Source: Shinisaurus crocodilurus (lineage: Eukaryota > Chordata > Lepidosauria > Squamata > Shinisauridae). From it: a stretch of 64,000 nt of DNA. The stretch covers positions 130,442,274-130,506,273 of the forward strand of contig CM037877.1 of the NCBI GenBank assembly GCA_021292165.1, given 5' to 3'. Of this stretch, positions 44,750 to 54,518 are shown in pieces. The position numbers were made by a program, and so were the translations under genes. Under the pieces are notes generated by a model. It had not been told where the DNA came from. It was given only the letters and a program-made list of their open reading frames with translations, and did not search any database. Every line of letters starts with the position of its first letter. Position 1 is the stretch's first letter.

Positions 44750-44889
44750 TGTGGAGACCTGGCTCCCCTCTCTTCTTGGGGTCTCTGGACTGCTCCCTAG
44801 CTCTAGTTGTTCCTGGCTAAGGCTATCTCCACAATTTTGTATTTGGGTTCCAACACTTGAGTATAAAATACAACTGTGTTGCATCAGTT

Positions 44890-46285
44890 ATGAAGATTGT
44901 GTGTATGTATTCTGCTTCAAAATATTAAAAAAACAAAGACCAGGTATTTTCTTCATCATCGTCAGAATCATCATAATTTCTTAACAAAGGTGCTGTACAA
45001 TATAACACATACAATTAATAAAAACAATAGAACCCTGCCCACAGGCTTACAAATGCAATAAACAGACACATGAGGAAAAATGTAAGGGACAACTGGGCAA
45101 GAGAGGAACAGAATTAATCAATTAATTGGAAAATGCATGTGAAAATAGATATGTCTTGAGGTGTAGAGTGGGGTGGACTGAATTGTAGAAACTTTTAGGC
45201 CAGCAAGTTCAAGTTCCAAAGATAAAGTGCCACTAGGGTGGCCAATTATGAATCATTTAAAAAGGACAGATGGGGACACAGATTTGCATAAAATTTACAT
45301 ATGATAATTTACAGACATTGATGCAAATTTAAAAATAATAATTTAAATAGAAATACAGTACATCTCACCATAGTGTGGAAGAAGGTATTGGTGAAGGTAT
45401 TAACTGTTGATGGACAATTGTTCTTATGATTCTTTATCTTTATCCCAGAATTTTACAGGGTAGCCTTTCAAATAGAGGAGAAATTAAAGAGGGAAAATAT
45501 TTAAGCAGGATCAAGAGAATGCAAGCATTTAAACACAAGAAGTTAAAAAAAAATTAAAATGAGAATATGAGTTGATACTTTCAAATATTTTGGAAGGAAA
45601 AAGTGCAAATACAAATACATACGGTATATATTTCTAAGTTGGGCATAGGATCCCAAGGTTAAAAGAAATGATAAGAATTGGTCCTCAGATCACCAAGAAT
45701 GCATTTTTTTTTTGTCTACCAATTAAGTCTATAGAATTAGAGTAGGAGGAGCTTTTGTGCAGGAACAGGAAAGTTGTATGACAAACTCTAGGAGCACAGT
45801 GGGGTGTCTGACTCAGCTGCGCTCTCCACTTTACAAGCTGCTTTTGGAACTTAGTGCAGTTGCCATGGGCCGTGGGGGTGGGGAGAGGAGCATCAGATGT
45901 CATGCAGCATGTGAGCAATCCCTTGCATGTGCATTCACCAGGAAATGAGGCCAAGTTCCCAACAACCCTATCAGGATCGTAGCCTCATTTCTTGGTGAAG
46001 GAATTAACTTCTCTTGGAGACTCACCAAAGCCGGAAACCCATGGTCTTTTGGAAGTGCTGAGAAGATGTGAAGAAACCGTTTGTTTATTATAATTTTATA
46101 TAAACAGGTCTTTGGAGTTGTGGTTATACATTTTATACTATGATTAAATATCTCAGCTTGAAATTTAACATGAGGCAAAGGGGTACCTGATTAGGCCTCA
46201 AACTTCTGTGAAGGTAATAATGTAAAGGGGCTCAACTTCTAACAGAGGCCTTGGTTACAGTTGCTAAGGAGGACAGTGAGGCAGC
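44890..46285. other. No gene recognised
   Basis: AT-rich sequence after the truncated Gypsy end. GTGGCCAATTATGAATCATT (45,239) and CAGATTTGCATAAAATTTAC recur in relaxed form around 59,995-60,110, perhaps a shared old repeat. Confidence 0.4.
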
Positions 46286-46289
46286 ATGA

Positions 46290-46697
46290 CATACCCTCCA
46301 ATATTTCACAGATGAAAATAGGGACACACCTGTGAATTTGTAAGAGGTCTGGTTAAGCAACATGAAGGTGTGATCAAGAGGGCGTGGCCAGGCAACATGA
46401 GGGCGTGGCCAAGGGTATGGCCAGGCAACCAAAGGGCACAGTCAGGTACAAAAGTTACCAGAGGAAACACACAAAATCTGATATATTATAATTATTACAT
46501 TATTATATTATACATTATTTTATAATATTTTATTAGTGGCTTTTGTTATATTTTTTTACCTTACTTAAACCCTTAGTTGTTGATATCTGGTGTTTTTCAT
46601 GGGGCGGGGGTGGTCAGTGCTTGCCGGGCAATCTTTTTCTTTTTCTTTTAAAATTGTCAGGATTGGTCCTGGCATTTTCAGGGCAGTTGGAGAAGGA
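46290..46697. mobile_element. Unclassified TIR element A, compact copy
   Basis: Ends CATACCCTCCAATATTTC and GGGCAGTTGGAGAAGG. The interior (AGGTCTGGTTAAGCAACATG, GGCGTGGCCAGGCAACATGA, an AT-rich stretch, CCCTTAGTTGTTGATATCTG) is the inverted equivalent of about 17,120-17,495. About 410 bp. Confidence 0.65.
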
Positions 46698-47061
46698 GAA
46701 GAAAAGGAGGAGATGCGGAGGAGGGGGAGCTTTTGGGTGGGGGGAAATACAAAAAGACACATTGGGGTTTTGAGCCCCTTCAGCGTTTTGCTCCAACACC
46801 TCTACAGCTCTGGTTTTTAAGCACAAGGAGTAACTCTGAGGGGCTGAACAGCTTTGTTGTTGTTTGTTATTGTGGAAAGGCCCCAGCTTAAAGCACTTTT
46901 TGTGCTCTATTCACACAATTTAGATTTAAAGAAACACTTAAACTGGAATAATCTTACAGAATTTAACTAACTTGAATTAAGTTAAAACAAACAGTGCAAT
47001 CCTACACACAGTTACTCGGGAGTAAGTACAAATGTCTTCAATGGGTCTTACATACCCGGGG

Positions 47062-47190
47062 GGGGGGGCTGTTCAGAGGCAGCAGGTAGAGCGAGCGAGC
47101 TATGGCGCACGCGCGTACACACGCACACACACAGACATCCTCGGTCTGTTCCTTTCCTGCTTAAAGGGGCCATGGGCAAAATCGCAGGTA
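47062..47190. repeat. Repeat B, related to 16,680-16,890
   Basis: GCAGCAGGTAGAGCGAGCG, GCGCACGCGCGTACACACGC and AAAGGGGCCATGGGCAAAAT match, in inverse order, the CTCTACCTGCTG, GTGTGTGCGCGTGC and TTTTGCCCATGGC parts of the insertion in element A. Confidence 0.55.
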
Positions 47191-47347
47191 CAGTAAGTTC
47201 TATACCGGTTAAAGGGAGAATAGGAAGGAGAGGTGGAGTTCAATAAAGGAGGTGCTATCTCCTCTGAGAGAGGCACTTCAGTTTTTATTTCAACATGGCT
47301 GCTGGTCTTTCTTTCATACTCTACATGGTGTCAGAGTGGGATCATTT
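47191..47347 (+). mobile_element. Retroelement LTR end with primer-binding site
   Basis: AATAAAGGAGG near 47,241 followed by U5-like sequence ending ACTCTACA at 47,325, then TGGTGTCAGAGTGGGATC (47,326-47,343), a primer-binding-site-like sequence beginning TGG. After it the sequence is purine-rich with no clear gag. Confidence 0.5.
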
Positions 47348-47613
47348 CCTGACCCAGCAAGGGGGGGGGGGGAGAGAGAAAAAAGAACTCGAGGCTGCAG
47401 GAAGGTGAATGGAAAAAGAAAAGGGAAAAGGAACAACAGAAGCAAAGTTTTAAAATCAGAAAAAAAACATTGCAGGGAAGAATCACTGCAAAGTTAAAGA
47501 AAAGGTAAAAAAAAGAGCTCCAGACAGAGATCATTCAAAAGGCATCAGTGTATTAATAAGTGCAGGGCATTTGGTAGCTGGGACGTAGCAAGCGAAAAAC
47601 AAACAAAACCATA

Positions 47614-47862
47614 CAGTCATGCCTTGGATTGAGAGCATAATTCGTTCCGGAAACGTGCTTGTAATCCAAAACACTCTTATATCAAAACGAACCCCCCCCA
47701 AAAAAAATTGTACAGAGATTTTTAATTTAAGCCGTACTACAGTACTTGTATTGCAAGACGTCGCTTGTATATCAAGTCAAAAAATTTTAAATAAATATTT
47801 AAAAATTTGCTTGTCTTGAAAAACGCTCTCAAACCAAGTTACTTGCAATCCAAGGTATTACG
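47614..47862 (+). mobile_element. Tigger/pogo-like MITE, subfamily A
   Basis: CAGTCATGCCTTGGATTG start after TA and CAATCCAAGGTATTACG end (one base lost from the usual ACTG). Homologous to 18,546 and 20,444 throughout. Confidence 0.85.
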
Positions 47863-47875
47863 TAGTTGAAAACTG

Positions 47876-47942
47876 CATAGGAAGCTTTCTTATTCTGAGT
47901 CAGACTGCTGGTCCATCTAGCCCAGTACTGTTGACACTGACT
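47876..47942 (-). mobile_element. tRNA-derived SINE, tail fragment
   Basis: GGTCCATCTAGCCCAGTACT and CATAGGAAGCTTTC match the tail half of the SINE at 38,808. The head is missing; the next element starts at its break. Confidence 0.6.
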
Positions 47943-48133
47943 GGGTTCGCACGACACAACAAGCAAGGGTGGCTACTTACCATTGCTTGTTCCCCGTGTT
48001 GTGCGAACCCAGTTGTGGTGACTGACCATTGTTTTTGTGACTTATCGTGGTTGTCAACCACAATAAGACACAACCGTCTGTTCTAGGATTTGTTTGTACC
48101 TTGATGCCTGCCTTGTTGTGTCGTCCGAACCTG
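47943..48133. mobile_element. GGGTTCGCAC foldback element with three ends
   Basis: 47,943-48,010 alone is a hairpin (GGGTTCGCACGACACAAC ... GTGTTGTGCGAACCC). A third, inverted end CTTGTTGTGTCGTCCGAACC follows at 48,113-48,132, with GTGGTTGTCAACCACA hairpin between. Non-coding. Related ends occur at 25,689. Confidence 0.65.
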
Positions 48134-49628
48134 GAACAAGCGAGCCACTTGGCAAGAGTGGACACTGCTGCTTTTGCCAAGCAGGTGGCCACAGAGTGTG
48201 GCTGAGAGCTGCCCGCAAAGTGTCCAAACGGCACTAGGAGGCATCTGCCAGAGGCTTCTTTCACCTCCGCGTGGAGCAGATCAGGCACCCCCCACCTCCT
48301 CCTCTAGAGTAGACCTCTTGAAGAGGAGGCAGCGATCTGCTCCTGTTCCACTGCTCCGCGTGCCGCGCAGCCGCGGGGATCAGAGCACAGCCTCCTGCTT
48401 GACAGGTTTTCTCCCAGGCCAGAGGCTGTGCTCTGATCTGCTCCATGCGCTGAGGAGCTCCTCAGAAAGCAGAGGGGGAAGGGGGGAGGGAGATGCTTCC
48501 CTCTGTCACTGGCATGGCTGCGCTGATGACTGGGAAGCACCTCCCCACTCTGCTTTCCCAGGAGCTCCTTGGAAAGTGGAGGATGGAGAGGAGCGCCCCC
48601 CCTCCACTCCACGAGTAAACTTTCCATGTCAGGGTGCGATGCTAGGGTGTGATAGAATCCTGGGAAATGGTACCTATATAATATGATAAATAATTTGATT
48701 TTGTATATGCATGTATAACTGTATGGCACATGCACATAACAAGTTCATGCTCAAGTGTCTGACTGAGAATGATGAAAACATCCCTGAGAAAGGAAGGCAC
48801 CTTCTCCTTGGGTGCTCCTGTTCTCAAAATAAACCAGCCAGCCAGGCACACTTTCATTCCTTCCCACACTGATCTGTAGTTGCACCTATCAGCTATGTGA
48901 ACCAGTAAAAGACCAGAGTGGCTTGAAGCAGATATGATCCTCTGTGAATATGTCTGAAAACCGGTGTCCTGCAACCAACAGCAACTTCATTTTCCCCAGT
49001 AGCTCTTCCCAGATGGACTGGGGCCATTTTTATCAGTTAAATGAAATTCAAGCCCAGTGTTTATATACTGTATACAGATCTTTCCGATAAGCTCTATGGG
49101 TGTGAATAATTTATAGGCCGAGGTCTTGCAGAGGAGAGGGACAAGTGGATGGGTACATGTGAGGTCCACTGACCAGCCTCCTTTAGTATGTAATGGCTGG
49201 CCTGGGGGCGAGGCGAGGCGGTGGGCTGGTGGCAGAAGGAAGGAAGAGGGCTCTATAGAGCTGCAGCTGCTCTTTTCTATAGTCTCCAATTTTGTTGTTG
49301 TTCTAATTTTTTCTTTTCTTTGTGGGCCACCCTGATCTGTGGAAGAGCAATAAAAAATGTTCTAGAAACAATAGTTAGAACATATACATTAACAATAATC
49401 ATTAACAATAATCAAACTTAGTAGTTTTGGGTATTTATTTTTAAATAATATGGACATGCTTTTTGGAAGCCCTACCATGTATACTTTTGTCAGCATAGTT
49501 AAAATTCACTGTATTGTTCTTATGTTTAATATCCATAAATAGTTTGCCTCCCTCTTTTCCAGTAGTGCACAATATAATACAGGAAAAGCAGAATGAAAAA
49601 CAGATGTTGCAGTGAAATGCAGGGGGCA

Positions 49629-49664
<36 letters not shown>

Positions 49665-50146
49665 AATTTTCCTTCATACAATATTTCATAGCAAGTCACT
49701 AAAAATCCCTCACACAAATCAAGAGTAAGAGCAAGATTTACTTTGCAGAGTTTTTATCATCACAAAAGTATGAAAAACTTGAAAGTCTTGAAAAGCTGCA
49801 ACTGTAATTTTTTTTACTTAAAGTTTTTGAGTTTTCCAGAAACAAAAATATTTTCTGGCTGCTCTTGAAGACCCCCACCCTCCATCCCTATCCCAACTAG
49901 TTACATTGTAGGATAAAGAAAGAGACAAGACAAAAGACAGAGAAGTAAAGACAAAAATGTGTGTGGGGGTGGGTTAGTAAGTCTGTAAATAAGTGCACTG
50001 CTCTGTTCAGTGAATAGAAACCAAAAACGGAGGTACTTCTCATGTGACTCACATCAATGAAATATTTCCCCCCTTTAGCACCAGATTCTGAAGCTCTTCT
50101 GTCCATGTCTTAATGGTGGTGAGGCTGGCACCTTCCAATCGTAGAG
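48134..50146. other. No gene recognised; hairpin and (GT)n inside
   Basis: GC-rich part with a 17-bp perfect stem (48,378-48,394 with 48,422-48,438), then AT-rich sequence. A LINE-like tail (GGGCCACCCTGATCTGTGGA, GCAATAAAAAATG) lies at 49,323-49,362 and a (GT)16 tract at 49,632-49,662. No protein motif. Confidence 0.45.
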
Positions 50147-50185
50147 GGACAGTATGCTTATCCCCTGCGCTTAATCTCAGAATCC

Positions 50186-50722
50186 TGCTTATTTGACTGA
50201 TTTGACTTTTCCGAAGTATAGGAAAGCTTTTACGTTAGCCAGATTTGATGTCTTGCCCTCTATGCTTTTGGAGGGGAGATATCAGGGAATACCATTTCAT
50301 GATCGTCTCTGTCCCTGTAAGAACGGGGAAGTTGAAACTGTGGGTCACGTACTTTTATACTGCCCCTTCTACCGGGATCTTCGTAATGATCTTATTTTAC
50401 CTATTTTATATAACTGCCGGGCAGAACTGAACATTTTTACATTTCCTTGCTACTCTCCGATAAGGTTCCGCAGATTACTAATAAAGTGGCTAAATTTTGT
50501 GCAAATGCTATAACTTGCCGTACCTTTTTAGCCTCTGACTCTGGCCATGTTTGACCGATATAATTTTGATGTAAAATTATGAACTCTATACACTTCAGAT
50601 GTATGCTGGTGTACAGTAGCTACGTTTGTATCATGGATTGTTTTCCTGTTATAATGTTTTTGCCGGTTCAGGTCAATGACCGTAATAAATATTCATTCAT
50701 TCATTCTTAGAATCCAAAGTCT
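50186..50722 (+). pseudogene. LINE C-terminal fragment with Cys/His motif
   Basis: The open frame 50,193-50,513 reads ARFDVLPSMLLEGRYQGIP, then CPCKNGEVETVGHVLLYCPF, a C-x-C...H-x4-C zinc motif at the end of some non-LTR retrotransposon proteins, then FYRDLRNDLILP. It ends with TAATAAATATTCATTCATTC. Flanked by about 39 bp (50,147-50,185 and 50,724-50,762) that differ at only about two positions. Clade not assigned. Confidence 0.65.
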
Positions 50723-50762
50723 GGGACAGTATGCTTAGCCCCTGCACTTAATCTCAGAATCC

Positions 50763-51265
50763 AAAATCTTTGTTCTGTGACAATGGCAAGTGACCTAGGA
50801 TGAAACAAAGAGCAGAGGGGTTCAAGGTGGAGAGTCCAATGTGTATTCAAATTATTTCAAATACTCCCACTGTGGGTGGAGACCAAACCCTGAAAGCAGA
50901 ATCTTTTCTGATCTACTTTTTGTTAGTTTACAAACTTAAAACTAGAGCAAGAGATACCATCTCCGAGGGGAACTAAACCGTGTCAGACCTTCATCACAAC
51001 AGCAAAACTCTTGGCAACAATTCAGAATACATGGCAGTTATAGCATATGGTATACATAAATATAATGCACCAGATATCCCCATATAGGAACTATGTACAT
51101 GAAATCAAATAGTAATTTATATCTTGAATGAACTTATATGGAAAAACTATGGACACAAATGTATTAGTATAGGTAAGAATTTTTCTCAACATGATCATGT
51201 CTTTTCTGACATTTCAGCCATTATTCTAATGTGAACTCCTCTTCACATGTCCATTTACATAATTT
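50763..51265. other. No gene recognised
   Basis: AT-rich sequence with no repeat ends. Confidence 0.4.
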
Positions 51266-51269
51266 CATG

Positions 51270-51415
51270 GTCTTATAAAGGCATGAAGGAAGTTGGGTGG
51301 TGGAAGAGGTTGCAATGTTTCCTCAAGAAGGCAGATCTCACCATGGTGATCCATGCTCTGCTCACATCCAGGTTAGATTACTGTAATACGTTGTACGTAG
51401 TATTACCAGGTGGCC
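51270..51415 (+). pseudogene. L2/CR1-type LINE fragment
   Basis: Encodes CFLKKADLTMVIHALLTSRL then DYCNTLYVVLPGG, the block that follows the catalytic YADD region in L2-like reverse transcriptases (compare HLDYCNVL near 38,090). Broken at both sides. Confidence 0.6.
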
Positions 51416-51986
51416 TCATATACAGTGGGGGGAAAGCAAAGAGTCAACAAGACAACATTCAGAATAATCAAATATGTGGGGGGGGGGGTCCAGAAAGATA
51501 AAATATTGTATAGGTTGTTGTGCAGGCAGTGTGGAATTGGTTCGTGGAAGAGAGGGAGGGTGGTGGAGGGCAACGCAAGACTCATAGACCTCAAGTGGGT
51601 TAAAACTGGCCACAACTTTATTGGTTACAGCTTGAATGGTTTGGGGGTGGGGGCGGGGGCATAGGGCTTGGATTCAGTCCTTGGCCAGCCTGCCTGCTGG
51701 ATAATGCCAACCTAACCCTTGTGCCAGGTGTATAGTGGGGTGAGGCCAGAGTCTTTAGCCTACGTTGGTGCAAACTGATCGTGTGAGCCCATTCTGCGCC
51801 CCTAGGTATGTCAGGCTTACCAACCCCCAAATTGGGCTAGGCCTTGAAGCCAGACACCCATAGTGATTTCTCGCCAGAATATTGCAAAGAGTTATGAATA
51901 GGTCTCCCTAATATGCATAGTTGAGGTAGCAATCCTCACCAAGTGCTCTTTTTGTGTCAGGAACAGCTTTTTTAGGAAGAGGGATC
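51416..51986. other. No gene recognised
   Basis: GT/GG-rich tracts near 51,478-51,490 and 51,640-51,660. Nothing assignable. Confidence 0.4.
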
Positions 51987-52136
51987 AAGTCATAGATTTC
52001 ATAGATCATACAGTTGGAAGGGGCCTACAAGGCCATCGAGTCCAACCCCCTGCTCAATGCAGGAAACTAGAGGAGGGGTCTCCCATCCAAGTAATAACCC
52101 GGCCTGACCCTGCTTAGCTTTCCACACTAAGACAAG
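51987..52136 (-). mobile_element. 5S-rRNA-derived SINE
   Basis: CR1-like tail (CATACAGTTGGAAGGGGCC) at left, complement of the 5S promoter region (CTCCCATCCAAGTAATAACC, CTGCTTAGCTTTCC) at right, truncated within the 5S head. Confidence 0.87.
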
Positions 52137-52850
52137 CAAGTACCACCATTTCCAACACTTAGATCAGTTTTGAAAGTTTTTAATTGGGTTGTCATAGTAA
52201 GCGGGATATCAGCCCTTTTGTGTAAAAGGTATTAAATGTAATGTTTTAACTAGTAAGGTGTGCCAGCTTTGATTGGTGCCAAGCTGTGGCTTGACGAGCA
52301 AACTTCATTTGCTCTCACCACAATCAAGCTTGGGTGCTTGGGTCTTTTGCAGATCTGCTACCCAAACTTGGGGCCAGTCTTTCTGTGGGAAAGCAGACCT
52401 CAGCATCCTACTTGCAAGTTACTTCTGCAGGAGGCCAGGCCTCTTGTAGAAGGCACGGATACTGAGCTTCTGCCTCTCCCTAGTGTCGTTTTTCCCAATC
52501 AAGCAGCAGCTTGGCTGGATAGGAAATGCTTCTAGTATTTGTAGTTATACATTTTTATTATTATTTCTTGCTTAATTTTGTTTTGATTATTTATTTTAAA
52601 TATTGTAAGCTGCTTTCCGCAGCATTATGGGAAAGTGGAATATAAATATTTTAAATAAATAAATATTATTCTGAACTGCTTTGGGGCCTTTGAACTAATT
52701 TGGGGGCTTTCAGAGTGAACACGGCAAATTTTCTTTTCTTTTGACAACCTATAGCTAAGTAGGAAAAGGAGAAGAAAATGCAAATATACCTTTCTTAGCC
52801 ATTAATTAGTAATTCCTTCATTGTCATCTTTATTGCGCGCACACACACAC
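52137..52850. other. No gene recognised; LINE tail inside
   Basis: At 52,545-52,675 TTGTAAGCTGCTTTCCGCAG and GGAATATAAATATTTTAAAT look like the 3' end of a CR1/L2-type LINE on the plus strand. Elsewhere nothing assignable. Confidence 0.4.
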
Positions 52851-52852
52851 AC

Positions 52853-52971
52853 AAGGCCATCAAGTCCAACCCCCTGCTCAATGCAGGAAACTAGAGGAGG
52901 GGTCTCCCATCCAAGTAATAATCAGGCCTGGCCCTGCTTAGCTTCCACACTCAGACAAGCTGAGACATCAT
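52853..52971 (-). mobile_element. 5S-rRNA-derived SINE, end-truncated
   Basis: AAGGCCATCAAGTCCAACCC, GGGGTCTCCCATCCAAGTAA and CTGCTTAGCTTCCACACTCA. The terminal CR1-like octamers are replaced by a short CA tract. Confidence 0.82.
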
Positions 52972-53217
52972 GAGCTAGTGAAGCGTAGTGGTGAGAGTGT
53001 TGGACTGGGACTCGGGAGATCCGGGTTCTAGTTCCCGTTCAGCCATGAAACTCACTGGGTGACTTTGGGCCAGTCACTGACTCTCAGCCTAACCTACCTC
53101 ACAGGGTTGTTGTGAGGATAAAATGGAGAGGAGGATGAGGATTATGTAAGCCACCTTGGGTTCCTTGCAGGAAAAAAGATGGGGTATAAATATAATAAAT
53201 AAATAAAATAAATAAAT
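52972..53217 (+). mobile_element. tRNA-derived, MIR-like SINE
   Basis: GAGCTAGTGAAGCGTAGTGG (tRNA-like box A region), GGGTTCTAGTTCCCGTTCAG (box B region), the CORE-like ACTTTGGGCCAGTCACTGAC and CACAGGGTTGTTGTGAGGAT, then CACCTTGGGTTCCTTGCAGG and an AATAAATAAATAA tail. Confidence 0.83.
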
Positions 53218-53346
53218 AACATACCCAGAACAAGAAAAAGTAAATAAAGGTGATCCCATTACTGGGACAGCTAAGTGGTGGAATTGAACACTGACATTAC
53301 ACCGCTCTTCTCCATGCTTAATACTTGAAGATGAGCATTCTGTAAA

Positions 53347-53374
53347 ACAGTGTTCTCCAACCTTGGGTCCCCAG
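53347..53374. repeat. Half of a hAT foldback MITE
   Basis: CAGTGTTCTCCAACCTTGGG then TCCCCAGG, the left arm of the family at 10,669. The right arm is gone. Confidence 0.7.
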
Positions 53375-53436
53375 GTACAGGGAGAAAAGGTATATGGCCA
53401 GTCAAGGACAATAACAGATGCATCTCATGATCTCAA

Positions 53437-53800
53437 TTTCATTATTTCTATCCCACCCTTCTACTTTCATACTCAGAGGACCTTACAGCAAATGCATAAA
53501 ACAAAAACCAATACAACCATCATAAAGCACAATATAAATGATCAGAATAACCAATACCAGTGATATAGAACATGAAATATTGTTAACATTAAAACAGGCA
53601 GCAGTTAAAAATGACACATTACAAGGCTATGGAAAAAGAAGTGTCTTCAGTTTCCGGTGGAAGAAAAGCAGGGCCCTGATGGATCTCAAGAAGGCCCTTT
53701 CCCTTGTGTTGCACATGACTGGCAAGGCTCCTTTGGTTGCCCCACTGGATGTCAAAGGCCAGCCAGGACATGGCAGGTACATTCTGACATTTGTGTTCTC
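53437..53800 (-). repeat. LINE 3' end, probable L2/CR1
   Basis: TTCTATCCCACCCTTCTAC and GACCTTACAGCAAATGCATA with an A-rich stretch, then 3' UTR-like sequence on the minus strand. Similar layout to 230-830 and 9,275-9,530. Confidence 0.4.
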
Positions 53801-53929
53801 CCACACCACGTGAAACAACCAGATGGATTCCACAATGTTGCCCTGGCGATAGTGGCTGCCCAGGGACATGGCGTGTCGCCTCCTACCTCTGTTCCTGTCT
53901 CCCACAGCATTAGCGCATCACACATACCA

Positions 53930-54089
53930 TCGAGAGCACATAATGCAGGCCACATGCTGAAGCTAAGCAGGTATGAGCCGGGTCAGTGCTTGGATGGGTG
54001 ACTGCCTGGGCTGCCCACATCTGTTCTCCTGCATTGAGCATCGGGTTGGACTCAATGGCCTTATAGGCCCCTTCCAACTCTATGATTCT
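53930..54089 (+). mobile_element. 5S-rRNA-derived SINE, host of the nested tower
   Basis: GCTGAAGCTAAGCAGGTATG and GCTTGGATGGGTGACTGCC of the 5S region, then GTTGGACTCAATGGCC and CTTCCAACTCTATGATTCT. Its tail is split here by an L1; the end ACTCTATGATTCT recurs at 59,468-59,480. Confidence 0.87.
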
Positions 54090-54518
54090 TTTTTAAAAAA
54101 ATAAATGTTATTGAATTTTTTCCAGTCATACAACAAAATAAAAAGAAATACAACATAAACATCGTGTACCCACCACCACTTGGGACCAAGTTATATCCCC
54201 CCCCCCCAAAATAGCAGATATTATTCTATATTCCAAAAATGTAACAAATCTTGACAAGGTTCGTTCCCCTTCCCCTTCCCCAACACATAATCCAAAAATT
54301 TACCCCAAATGTTCACAAAAGTGTCTTTCTCCAATTGTCCTTTTTGGCACTTAATATTACAAGTTAATTTATCATATCCCATACCTCTTTATACCACTCA
54401 GTAATTGAAAAGACATGTTGAACTTTCCATTTCCTAGCTATCATTAATTTAGCTGCTGTTAACAAATTCACAATCAATTCTTTAGTATTTTTTAAGCAAA
54501 CTACTTTTTCTGTTACTG

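Larger units (their letters stand above)
39380..44850 (-). mobile_element. Ty3/Gypsy retrotransposon, Gmr1-like gene order, 5' LTR missing
   Basis: Reading down the minus strand: gag with CCHC knuckle, aspartic protease, integrase, reverse transcriptase, RNase H, polypurine tract, LTR. Integrase before reverse transcriptase is the order known from Gmr1-type Gypsy elements; most Gypsy elements have it last. The right side ends near 44,830-44,890 without an LTR. Five or more reading-frame breaks show that the copy is inactive as assembled. Confidence 0.9.
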
